From Streptomyces alanosinicus (lineage in GTDB: Bacteria; Actinomycetota; Actinomycetes; Streptomycetales; Streptomycetaceae): DNA of 64,000 bases. Position numbers and translations under genes: made by a program. The stretch lies in contig NZ_BMVG01000002.1 in assembly GCF_014650595.1 (NCBI RefSeq), positions 62,001 through 126,000 of the forward strand. The letters run 5' to 3'. Positions 37,747 to 45,038 of this stretch are shown here, piece by piece (position 1 is the first letter of the stretch; the number at the start of each line of letters is the position of its first letter). Below the pieces are notes generated by a model. That model did no database searches. It saw nothing but the letters and a program-made list of their open reading frames with translations, and was not told the origin of the DNA.

Positions 37747-38022
37747 ATGCGTGCACGTACCGTGGTGGCCGCCATCGCTCTCGCCGGCACCGTCCTGCTC
37801 GGAGGTGCGGCCCAGGCCCTCGCCGACGACAACGACGACATGGGCAGTCCCATGGGCAGCAACCCCATGAGCAGTAACCCCATGAGCAGCAGCCCCATGG
37901 GCAGCCTCAAGGGCAACGCCGGAGGCGATTTCGGGAGCTCCTCGCACGGCAAATCGGATTTCGGCCCCGATACGTCTGGCTTCGGCCAGGCCGGCGGTAT
38001 CTTTGACCGCACCACCGGCTGA
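37747..38022 (+). CDS. Small secreted Met-rich protein
   Basis: 91 aa. Signal peptide MRARTVVAAIALAGTVLLGG ending AQALA before DDNDD. The mature start has an internal repeat of (S/G)xPM(S/G): GSPMGSNPMSSNPMSSSPMG, from 15-bp DNA repeats, then a Gly/Ser/Asp tail. Strong ribosome site GAAGGAG. Methionine clusters in secreted proteins can bind Cu(I), but here that is speculation. No homologue is known to me. Confidence 0.75.
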   Translation: MRARTVVAAIALAGTVLLGGAAQALADDNDDMGSPMGSNPMSSNPMSSSPMGSLKGNAGGDFGSSSHGKSDFGPDTSGFGQAGGIFDRTTG

Positions 38023-38204
38023 CAGCCGCCCCGTGCCTCCACTCCCCACCCCGCACCGGGAGGATCACGGTGCGGGGCGGGGAGTTTTCCGCGCTCGCCC
38101 GAGGCGGGCGGCCATCGAGCAGGTGATGCCGGGGAACCACGCGGTCACGGAGCTGCGTCTGCCGGGGGCGAGCTGCAAGGCGGCGACAGATCTTTGGGGG
38201 CGGA

Positions 38205-38687
38205 GTGCAGCCGGACAGTGGACCAGGCGTCGGTCTCAGCCCGAGGGAGACAGCGGCCCTCCTGCTGAACAAGATTCATCAGGGCAACGACTACGCACGC
38301 AGCAGGAAGCAGAGGTTCCGTCGAAGCGCTTCAGCGACCAAAATACTCACGCTCGCGCTGTCCGCCGCGTCCACCATCATTCTGGGCCTGCAGAGTCTGA
38401 ACACATGGGCAGGTCTGGCCTTTGCCCTTGTGGCTCTGGGGACATTGCTGGGGGCCGTCGAACCGTTCTTCAACTGGCGCTCTCGATGGGTGCTCATGGA
38501 GGAAACGCAGTACCGGTTCCAGCGGCTTGCCGATGACCTGGAGTACCTCATGGCATCCACGGCAGCCGACGACCTCACGCATGACCACCTTGGCGAGATA
38601 TTCGGCAGATACCAAACGATCTGGGACGACCTGAGTCGCACGTGGCTGGAGCATCGACGGGAACCTGCGCCGTCGCCCAATGCCTAG
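38205..38687 (+). CDS. SLATT-domain two-TM membrane protein (DUF4231-like)
   Basis: 160 aa. An N-terminal helix (NKIHQGNDYARSRKQRFRRS), two membrane helices (TKILTLALSAASTIILGLQS and WAGLAFALVALGTLLGAVEP), then FNWRSRWVLMEETQYRFQRL and a soluble helical tail give the SLATT pattern. SLATT proteins are proposed pore-forming effectors in nucleotide-sensing conflict systems. No nucleotidyltransferase partner is next to it. GTG 38205 has a GGGGGCGG sequence just upstream. Codon use is less biased than the core, suggesting transfer. Confidence 0.72.
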   Translation: MQPDSGPGVGLSPRETAALLLNKIHQGNDYARSRKQRFRRSASATKILTLALSAASTIILGLQSLNTWAGLAFALVALGTLLGAVEPFFNWRSRWVLMEETQYRFQRLADDLEYLMASTAADDLTHDHLGEIFGRYQTIWDDLSRTWLEHRREPAPSPNA

Positions 38688-38718
38688 TGGCTGTCGACCA
38701 ATGCCTGGTGGCAGAACC
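38677..38718. repeat. 21-bp imperfect tandem duplication across the SLATT stop
   Basis: CCAATGCCTAGTGGC at 38677 and CCAATGCCTGGTGGC at 38698. The TAG in the first copy is the SLATT stop codon. Confidence 0.75.
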
Positions 38719-38772
38719 GGTCAGACGGCCTGCTCCGACACGCGCGGCTGCAGTTCCTGCGCGGGGTCTGGC

Positions 38773-39582
38773 TTACGAGGCTCGGGTGCGCCAGTAGGTC
38801 ACCCAGTCATGGGCGAGTCGGCCCACACGCTTCTTCCAGTCCTGCGGGTCGTTGCGGGCGATCTCATCCCAGGTACGGGCGTTCGCCTCGGAGAACGCGG
38901 CGACGGAAGCGTGCGACGCTGCTGCCCATGACGGGAACTGCTCGCGCGCCCATGCGTCCGCGCCTTCCGGGGTGTGGCCGGCTTCCGTGAGTCGCAGGAT
39001 GAGCACGGCAGGGTCGATCCATGCCGCGCCGCGGGTAGGCCATGCCCAGTCGATCAGGTGGGCGCGGTCGGTCACGAGCATGTTGTGCGGCGCGAGGTCG
39101 GTGTGCAGCAGGGTGTCGCCGACGAGTTGCTCGACGCCGGCAGGGCCTGTGTAACCGCTCCATCGGTCCTCGGCGCGCTTCAGTTCGATGTCGGGGCAGG
39201 GCGTGTTCTGGAGCTCGACCACGGCACGGGCGACCAGCGGCAGATCGGGGGAGCCGGGGGCATAGTCAGCGTGGCGGCCGACGAGGTGCTCGTATCCGAC
39301 CAGATCCCATCCGGCGGCCTGTACATGCCACAGCAGTCGAGGGCATGAGGGGGGTAGGTACGGGTTGATCGTGACCTCGCGCTGTTGCGTCCGGGCTTGC
39401 GGGTGATCGGTGGGCACGCCCTTGACGAACAGGGTCGCGGCGGTGGTGTGGACGGTGGCGGCGATGCCGGAGTTCGCGCCGGCGTCGGCGGATTTGGTGC
39501 GCAGTACCGGGCCGGTGTACTGCTCGACCGCGTCACGGGCGGCGAGCGGCAGGTCGTCCCAGCGGATGCGGTCTACGGGCAT
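38773..39582 (-). CDS. APH-fold kinase of the radical-SAM peptide operon
   Basis: 269 aa, a compact aminoglycoside-phosphotransferase/HK fold. Catalytic HTDLAPHNMLV and metal-binding LIDWAWPTRGAAWIDPAV are intact, and ATP-site Lys in TLFVKGVPTD. AGGAA lies 6-7 nt before ATG 39582. It is the last gene of the minus-strand operon, after a hairpin at 39607-39642. APH-type kinases act on Ser/Thr of precursor peptides in thioamitide and class V lanthipeptide pathways, so peptide phosphorylation is a reasonable guess; drug self-resistance is the alternative. Confidence 0.75.
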   Translation of the reverse strand: MPVDRIRWDDLPLAARDAVEQYTGPVLRTKSADAGANSGIAATVHTTAATLFVKGVPTDHPQARTQQREVTINPYLPPSCPRLLWHVQAAGWDLVGYEHLVGRHADYAPGSPDLPLVARAVVELQNTPCPDIELKRAEDRWSGYTGPAGVEQLVGDTLLHTDLAPHNMLVTDRAHLIDWAWPTRGAAWIDPAVLILRLTEAGHTPEGADAWAREQFPSWAAASHASVAAFSEANARTWDEIARNDPQDWKKRVGRLAHDWVTYWRTRAS

Positions 39583-39606
39583 GTGAGGTTCCTGGGGGTG
39601 GACGGC

Positions 39607-39642
39607 GAGCCGCCCCCGACCCTACGCGGGCGGGGGCGGCTC
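39607..39642 (-). terminator. Strong hairpin between precursor peptide and kinase genes
   Basis: Perfect 12-bp stem GAGCCGCCCCCG (39607-39618) / CGGGGGCGGCTC (39631-39642) with a 12-nt loop, 18 bp after the precursor stop. It could attenuate the operon so that the upstream genes are made in excess of the kinase. Confidence 0.8.
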
Positions 39643-39659
39643 TGTGGTGCGTGTGGGGT

Positions 39660-39890
39660 CTAGTACGGCTGGTCATCGTCGGCCTGGCACGAGCAGCCGA
39701 GGCTCTTGGAGAACGTACCGATCTCCTTGGTGATCCGGAACTCGTCGTCGGCGATCGGACGGGACGTGATCGCGACGGGGAGCGGGTCGGCCATCGGCGC
39801 GGTCGGGCGGGGCATGATCGCGACCATCACGGGGCCGGGAGATCGAGTGGCGGTCTCTTCCATGGTGCGGGGCTCGATGGCGGTTGCCAT
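39660..39890 (-). CDS. Candidate radical-SAM RiPP precursor peptide (CSC tail)
   Basis: 76 aa. A Pro/Met/Ala-rich leader (residues 1-50, e.g. VMVAIMPRPTAPMADPLP) is followed by a charged stretch DDEFRITKEI and a compact tail GTFSKSLGCSCQADDDQPY with Cys66 and Cys68. Start ATG 39890 is 4 nt after the radical-SAM stop, with GAGGTG as ribosome site. Size, tail with Cys/Ser/Thr, coupling to a SPASM enzyme and a downstream hairpin are the usual signs of a RiPP precursor. I do not know a described class with this tail. Confidence 0.7.
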   Translation of the reverse strand: MATAIEPRTMEETATRSPGPVMVAIMPRPTAPMADPLPVAITSRPIADDEFRITKEIGTFSKSLGCSCQADDDQPY

Positions 39891-39894
39891 GGGT

Positions 39895-41040
39895 TCACCT
39901 CACTGGTTCGCGGTCGGGATGCTGGCAGTACATGTTTTGCGGTGCCTTCGCCTCCTGGTAGAGCTTGGCCATGGGGCGGCAGGTGGTGCAGCCGCCCGGG
40001 TTGCCGTCGGCGTCTTTCTGTCCGAACGCGCAGCCGGCGCAGCCCCCGGTGCGAAGCTGTAGGCCGTCGGCGATACCGCCGAGGCGTTTTAGTCCCTCGA
40101 TGCCTTCCCGCGTCAGAGGGATGTGCGGGTCGCGACCGATCTTGCATATGGACGCGTGGCCGAACGGGTCGGCGTGAAAGAACGTGTGTCCGGCGTTGCA
40201 GCCGGTGAACGGCTTCCGTCTGCGCAGGTACTTCGCGGCCTGCTCGGGAATCGGAGTTGCGTCGCCCTGGATGGTGGGCGACATGTTGGTGAACACGAAC
40301 ACCTGCCCGTAGCGCTCGGCGAGTTGCTCCATGGCGGCGAACTCGTCGGCGTTGTCCTTCGTGATGACGATGTTCAACTGCAAGCGCAGGCCAGCCTCGC
40401 GCGCGGCGTCGAGTCCACGGATGAAGCGGCCGAACGCGCCTCGGTTGCGGGTGAACCCGTCGTACGTCTCTTCGGTAGCACCGTAGAGGCTCAGAGAGAG
40501 GTGATGGGGCGGTCGCTCGGTGAGCGTTTGGAGGATCTTCGCCTTGTGGAGCTGCGAGCCGTTCGTCGAGATCGTCAACATGATGCCGAGGTCGTAGGCG
40601 TACGAGTACGCCTCGGGGAACTCGCGGTCGATCAGTGGTTCGCCGCCCGTGATCTGGAGCCAGAGCACGCCTGCGTCGCGCATGATGTCGAGTAGCCGGA
40701 TCTTGTCGGCCCACGGCATTCCCTCGAACCGCTTCAAGCCGAGGTAGCAGTGCGGGCAGTCGTAGTCACAGCCCTTGTTGATCTCATAGGACGCGCGGGC
40801 CATGCCGTACGGGGAGGGGGCGCGTACGAGGACGGTGTCGCGTAGCGGGCGGTGTGCGGGGAGTTCGAGCCCCCACGCCTGGTGTGCGCCGTCCACGAGC
40901 CAGCGAGGAGCCTCGGTGCCCGTGCTCGTGGCCTTGCCGAGTTCGAGGTACCGGGCGAACGGGATCTGCACTCCGGTGTCGAGGCCGGGGCGTAAGACGA
41001 GGTACTCGTCGAGGAACGGGCTTGCGATGAGTTGATGCAT
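39895..41040 (-). CDS. Radical SAM/SPASM peptide maturase
   Basis: 381 aa. Radical SAM cluster motif C91-x3-C95-x2-C98 (NKGCDYDCPHCYLG), SAM-binding TGGEP at 131-135, then a C-terminal SPASM-type set of seven Cys (281, 299, 334, 337, 351, 354, 372) for auxiliary 4Fe-4S clusters. A short N-terminal region (residues 1-75) may be a peptide-recognition extension. SPASM enzymes form thioether, C-C or epimerised links in peptides. GGAGG lies just before ATG 41040. It is upstream of and almost abuts the precursor gene. Confidence 0.85.
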   Translation of the reverse strand: MHQLIASPFLDEYLVLRPGLDTGVQIPFARYLELGKATSTGTEAPRWLVDGAHQAWGLELPAHRPLRDTVLVRAPSPYGMARASYEINKGCDYDCPHCYLGLKRFEGMPWADKIRLLDIMRDAGVLWLQITGGEPLIDREFPEAYSYAYDLGIMLTISTNGSQLHKAKILQTLTERPPHHLSLSLYGATEETYDGFTRNRGAFGRFIRGLDAAREAGLRLQLNIVITKDNADEFAAMEQLAERYGQVFVFTNMSPTIQGDATPIPEQAAKYLRRRKPFTGCNAGHTFFHADPFGHASICKIGRDPHIPLTREGIEGLKRLGGIADGLQLRTGGCAGCAFGQKDADGNPGGCTTCRPMAKLYQEAKAPQNMYCQHPDREPVR

Positions 41041-41389
41041 GCGGCCTCCAGCATCTCGGTGGCATGTGAGCAGGATGGGCGGGCGGCTTCTTGCCGGAGG
41101 CCCCGCGGCTTTCAGCGACGCGAAGGACGTCCCGCAGCGACTCGGTCAATCGTGTGGAGAGATATCGCAGCTCGGCGGGTCCGGTCTTGGGGTCGTCGAT
41201 CAACGCCCGTGCATGCTCAAGCAGTTGATCGCCCATGCCCAGTTGGACGGACTCCACGTTGTCGGCGAGCCGGGAGAGGCAGCCGCCACTGTGGTCCTCG
41301 GTGAGGAGGTAGCAGGGCTTCCCTTCGGGGCCGGACCAGGGCAGGAGACGGGTGGTGCGGCGTGTGATGGGAGTGGTGGGGTCGTCCAT
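40784..41389 (-). CDS. Small operon protein, 3' end overlapping the radical SAM gene
   Basis: Begins MDDPTTPITRRTTRLLPWSG at 41389, overlapping the previous stop (TGATG). About 105 residues look genuine (GKPCYLLTEDHSGGCLSRLA, SVQLGMGDQLLEHARALIDD, STRLTESLRDVLRVAESRG). After about 41075 the frame runs without a stop to 40784, wholly inside the radical SAM gene and with low-complexity, Arg/Pro-rich shadow sequence. Either the protein is really 201 aa, or a stop was lost by a frameshift near 41050-41080. Function unknown; similar proteins occur beside XRE regulators in Streptomyces (from memory). Confidence 0.55.
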   Translation of the reverse strand: MDDPTTPITRRTTRLLPWSGPEGKPCYLLTEDHSGGCLSRLADNVESVQLGMGDQLLEHARALIDDPKTGPAELRYLSTRLTESLRDVLRVAESRGASGKKPPAHPAHMPPRCWRPHASTHRKPVPRRVPRLTPRPRHRSADPVRPVPRTRQGHEHGHRGSSLARGRRTPGVGARTPRTPPATRHRPRTRPLPVRHGPRVL

Positions 41390-41760
41390 CAGGCAGCAGC
41401 CCTTACGCCGTTGATCTGTACATCCTTGATCTTCGAGCTGCGGATCGGACGGGGGCCGATGTCGATGTCGTGCACGGCGAGCCAGAGGGCGCGTCGGCGT
41501 CGGTGCTGTTGCTGTCGGTGGTGCTTCAGTCGGTTCCACTCGGCGGGGGAGAGGACGTAGGGGCGCACGAGAGGGGAGTCCTCCCCTCGGAAGTGGGGCG
41601 GAGCAGGGGGCTGGTGCCGCACGCGATGCCCTGCGTGGGTGGTTGCGGTCCGCAGTTCTGGTGAGGTGCTGATGGAGCACGGGGCGGCGCGGTGCCGACC
41701 GCGCGGGGGTAGCAGCAGCCTCAGCAATAGCGCGCCGAGGAGGGCGATACAGTGCGGCAC
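41389..41760 (-). CDS. First gene of the radical-SAM operon, small hydrophobic-start protein
   Basis: 123 aa from GTG 41760. A hydrophobic N-terminus (ALLGALLLRLLLP) could be a membrane anchor. The remainder is basic (NRLKHHRQQQHRRRRALWLA) and ends DIGPRPIRSSKIKDVQINGV. Its TGA overlaps the next ATG, so translation is coupled. I do not recognise the family. It is the promoter-proximal gene, about 160 bp from the divergent operator. Confidence 0.6.
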   Translation of the reverse strand: MPHCIALLGALLLRLLLPPRGRHRAAPCSISTSPELRTATTHAGHRVRHQPPAPPHFRGEDSPLVRPYVLSPAEWNRLKHHRQQQHRRRRALWLAVHDIDIGPRPIRSSKIKDVQINGVRAAA

Positions 41761-41920
41761 GTCTACCTGCTTTCTTCAGGTGAGCCATGCCCCCGGGCCG
41801 TGTCAGCGGTCGCGGGGGTCTGTCGTGTTGTGGCGCCCCGAGCGGCAGACGGTGACGGGCCGTCCAACGGATATGCGTCGCAGGTCGGATCACGCTCGGT
41901 AGCAGCATGACTACGAGCAT

Positions 41921-41941
41921 ACTCGCAGAGTCTCTGCGAGT
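41921..41941. promoter_or_regulatory. Perfect 21-bp palindrome between divergent operons
   Basis: ACTCGCAGAG-T-CTCTGCGAGT. It lies between the radical-SAM operon (minus) and the ABM/XRE-TPR pair (plus), next to the candidate minus-strand -10 TATGCT. Probably the operator of the XRE-TPR regulator. Confidence 0.75.
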
Positions 41942-42009
41942 TAAGAAACTCTGTTATTCACAGCTGGATTGCGTACCTGACAGACTTGGCGCCAACGGAA
42001 GGAGTGCTC

Positions 42010-42324
42010 ATGGGTGAAGGCCTCGGATTGGTCGTGCGCTTCGAACTGCGGGACCAGGAGGCGGCAACTGCCTTTGATGATCTGTGTACTGAGACCTTGA
42101 AGGGGATCAATGAGCAGGAGCCGGGCACGCTGGCGTACGTGACTCACACGCCTGTCGGCGAGCCACTGATCCGCGTGTTCTACGAGCTGTACGCAGATCG
42201 CGCCGCGTTCGAGGCGCATGAGGCTCAGCCGCACACCAAGCGGTTCCTCACTGAACGCGAGCAATACCTGACGGGCGTCGACGTGACGTTCCTCAACGCC
42301 GTCGCAGGGAAGGTGGCGGCATAG
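42010..42324 (+). CDS. Antibiotic-biosynthesis-monooxygenase (ABM) domain protein
   Basis: 104 aa dimeric ferredoxin-like ABM fold (LGLVVRFELRDQEAATAFDD, PGTLAYVTHTPVGEPLIRVF, YADRAAFEAHEAQPHTKRFL). Start ATG 42010 has GGAAGGAG 5-6 nt upstream; the TTG at 41986 is not needed. Family members oxidise quinols or are heme-degrading; here it might be a tailoring or detoxifying enzyme. It is coupled to the XRE gene (2-nt gap). Confidence 0.8.
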   Translation: MGEGLGLVVRFELRDQEAATAFDDLCTETLKGINEQEPGTLAYVTHTPVGEPLIRVFYELYADRAAFEAHEAQPHTKRFLTEREQYLTGVDVTFLNAVAGKVAA

Positions 42325-42326
42325 CC

Positions 42327-43571
42327 GTGTCATCGGAGGTGCGCCGGGCCTTCGGGGCGCGCGTGGCCGAACTGCGACGACAACGAGACCTCACTCAGAG
42401 CGAACTGGCCGCGGCGATCGGGCGGACGGCGAGTTGGGTGTCGCAGGTCGAGCGAGGCATCCAGCCGGTGAACCGGCTGGATGTTCTGCGGCTGCTCGCC
42501 GACGGACTCGGCGTTCCCTTGCACGTCCTCCAGCCCGAGGCTCCCAGTGCAGCGAGACCTGACACGGGGGTTGCGGATGACGCGGTGCCCAATGACCTGG
42601 ACCAAGCACGGCTGGTCATCTCCGGGCACTCGGCGCTCGACGTCGTCCTTGAGCCTCGGGAGGACTTCCGTGCCGAACTGCTCCACGAGCTGCGAGACGA
42701 GGTGGAGCGGGGCTGGAGGCTCACTCACGGAGACCGGTTCGCAGAGCTGAGCAGGGTCCTGGGGCCGTTGTTGCCACGCTTGGAACGCGCGGCGCGAACT
42801 GCCCCTGGCGAGTTCCGGCCGGAGATTCACCGGCTGTTGGCGCGCACCTACCAAGCCTTGTCGGCAGCTTTTGTCCGGCAGGACGAGGCAGATGCCGCAT
42901 GGCTGGCGGCGGATCGGGCGATCCGCGCGGCCGAACTCGCCGACGACCGTCTCGGGGTCTTCGTCGGGGTCTTCCGGCTGGTCCATGCGTTCGTACGACT
43001 CAAGCGCCTGGACCAGGCCGAGCACGCTGCCGCCGCAGCGCTCAACACGCTCGCAAGGCACGCCGAAGCGACGGCGACGCCCATGGAGGAATTGTCGGTT
43101 CTTGGCTCACTTCACCTCGCGCTGGCGTTGGTGCATGCACGGGCCGGTGAACGATCCGCCGCTCGCGAGCAGATCGACAAGGCTCGAACGGTAGCTGCCC
43201 GCATGGGAGGTGAGCGCAACGACTTCGATCTGGAATTCGGCCCCACGAACGTCGAGGTCCAGGCGGTCTCTACGGCCGTGGACCTCGGTGACGCGGGGGA
43301 AGCCCTCGACACGGCCAAGGACTTGGACATCGGCGCGTTGTCCGTCGAGCGACAGGCCAGGCTGCTGATGGATCTGGGGCGCGCTCATGTACAGCGTCGG
43401 CAGTTCGGGGACGCGCTTGTGTGCTTGCTGAGAGCCGAAGAGATCGCGCCAGATCTGATCAGAAGCCATATCGCGGCGCGCGGCGCCATCCGCGAGCTGA
43501 TGCTGATGGGTGGACGCTCAGCCTCGCCTGAACTGCGTGGCCTGGCTGAGCGCGCGGATGCCATGGGATAG
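42327..43571 (+). CDS. XRE-TPR regulator
   Basis: 414 aa. N-terminal XRE HTH (ARVAELRRQRDLTQSELAAA, IGRTASWVSQVERGIQPVNR, LDVLRLLADGLGVPLHVLQP, residues 8-70). The rest is an all-helical array with TPR-like repeats (RTYQALSAAFVRQDEADAAW, AADRAIRAAELADDRLGVFV, LGSLHLALALVHARAGERSA). HTH plus TPR is the architecture of peptide-sensing RRNPP regulators and of many Streptomyces antibiotic-cluster regulators. It probably acts at the palindrome 41921-41941. Confidence 0.82.
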   Translation: MSSEVRRAFGARVAELRRQRDLTQSELAAAIGRTASWVSQVERGIQPVNRLDVLRLLADGLGVPLHVLQPEAPSAARPDTGVADDAVPNDLDQARLVISGHSALDVVLEPREDFRAELLHELRDEVERGWRLTHGDRFAELSRVLGPLLPRLERAARTAPGEFRPEIHRLLARTYQALSAAFVRQDEADAAWLAADRAIRAAELADDRLGVFVGVFRLVHAFVRLKRLDQAEHAAAAALNTLARHAEATATPMEELSVLGSLHLALALVHARAGERSAAREQIDKARTVAARMGGERNDFDLEFGPTNVEVQAVSTAVDLGDAGEALDTAKDLDIGALSVERQARLLMDLGRAHVQRRQFGDALVCLLRAEEIAPDLIRSHIAARGAIRELMLMGGRSASPELRGLAERADAMG

Positions 43572-43596
43572 GCCGACTGCGCGGTCGGGCTTTTCG

Positions 43597-44859
43597 TCAG
43601 GCTGTCTCCTGGGGCACGGACTCCGGTGTGGAAGCGGATGGCCGCTGGGCCGGAACCGGCTCTTCCTTCGGCAGCCCCCGCATGAGCACCCCGTACCCCA
43701 GTCCCGCCGCCGTTCCCACCGCGGCGCACATGCCCCACAGCCACCGCGCGCCCAGGTGGTCGATGACGGCGCCGGACATCAGCGGGGCGACCAGCGCGGC
43801 GACGGACCAGGACAGGGTGTACACGCCCTGGTAGCGCCCGCGCCCGTGCACCGGGGAGAGACGGACGACGAGGCCGGTCTGGGTGGGTGCGTTGACGATC
43901 TCGGCGAGGGTCCAGACGCACACGGTGACCATGAAGACGCCCACCGACCCGGCGAAGGCGGTGAGTCCGAAGCCGTAGCCGGCGAGCAGTGAGGAGACGA
44001 CGAGCAGGGTGCGCGGGTCGCGATGCTCGATGAACCGGGTGACCGGGATCTGCAGGGCGACGATCAGGATGCCGTTGACGGCGATGGCGAGGCCGTAGTC
44101 GGCGGGGGAGAACCCGGCCCGCCCCATGGCCACCGGCAGCCCCACGGCCCCCTGCTGGAAGACCAGTGCGACGAGGAAGGACAGCCCGACGACGGCCATG
44201 TACCGCCCGTCCCGCAGCACGGTTCCGAGGCTCACGGCGCTGTCCTTCTCCTGCGCGTGTGCCGTGGGCCGGGACTCGGGCACCTTCAGGAAGACGACGA
44301 GTGCGCAGGCCAGGGTCATCCCGGCCTCGATCAGGAACCCGGCGAGATAGCTGAACTCGGCGATGAACCCGGCGGCCATGGAGGAGACGGCGAAGCCGAG
44401 GTTGATGGCCCAGTAGTTCAGGGAGAAGGCGCGCACCCGGTCCTCGGGGCGGACGATGTCCGCCATCATCGCCTGCACGGCCGGCCGGGACGCGTTGGAG
44501 GCCATGCCCACGAGGAAGGCGACGGCGGCGATGGCGACCGGGTGCGTCATGAAGCCGAGCAGCGCGACGGAGGCGGCCGTGGCGGACTGGGCGATGAGCA
44601 GGGTGGGCCGCCGCCCCAGCCGGTCGGCCATCACCCCGCCGGCCAGCGAGGAGACGACCCCGCCGAGCCCGTGCAGGGAGGCGACGAGACCGGCGTACGA
44701 GGCCGAGTAGCCGCGGTCGAGGGTGAGGTAGAGGGCCATGAACGTGGCCACGAAGCCGCCGAGCCGGTTGACCAGGGTGCTGGTCCACAGCCACCAGAAC
44801 TCACGGGGCAACCCGGAGACGCTCTCCCGTGCGGCACGTCGAAGACGAGCTGCGGACAT
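43597..44859 (-). CDS. MFS multidrug-type exporter
   Basis: 420 aa, 12 predicted membrane helices. MFS signature near helix 2-3 (GGVMADRLGRRPTLLIAQSA) and the drug-antiporter-like helix 5 (NYWAINLGFAVSSMAAGFIA). A regular length and start suggest a core gene, 25 bp downstream of and convergent with the XRE-TPR gene. It could export the operon's product, but similar MFS genes beside gpmA are common, so this link is weak. Confidence 0.85.
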   Translation of the reverse strand: MSAARLRRAARESVSGLPREFWWLWTSTLVNRLGGFVATFMALYLTLDRGYSASYAGLVASLHGLGGVVSSLAGGVMADRLGRRPTLLIAQSATAASVALLGFMTHPVAIAAVAFLVGMASNASRPAVQAMMADIVRPEDRVRAFSLNYWAINLGFAVSSMAAGFIAEFSYLAGFLIEAGMTLACALVVFLKVPESRPTAHAQEKDSAVSLGTVLRDGRYMAVVGLSFLVALVFQQGAVGLPVAMGRAGFSPADYGLAIAVNGILIVALQIPVTRFIEHRDPRTLLVVSSLLAGYGFGLTAFAGSVGVFMVTVCVWTLAEIVNAPTQTGLVVRLSPVHGRGRYQGVYTLSWSVAALVAPLMSGAVIDHLGARWLWGMCAAVGTAAGLGYGVLMRGLPKEEPVPAQRPSASTPESVPQETA

Positions 44860-45038
44860 GACAAGACCCCCCGTGGATCCCGGAATGCCCCGATGTGGGG
44901 CTCTGTAAGTGGCTCAACCGGTAAGCGCAACCTACATGCGGGGTCTGCCGGTGGCCACTCGATTAACAGATGCCGCCAACCGTCCACCCACCGGCCGGTC
45001 CGGGCGGGCCCGGGAACCTGTGGATTACGCTCTGTCCC

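Noticed and set aside
41907..42020. Plus-strand mini-ORF starting ATG 41907 ahead of the ABM gene
   Set aside because: No ribosome site, overlaps the palindrome and the next start, composition not coding-like.
43597..44859. MFS gene as the dedicated exporter of the radical-SAM peptide
   Set aside because: It is convergent, not in the operon, and has core-genome codon use; kept only as a weak possibility.
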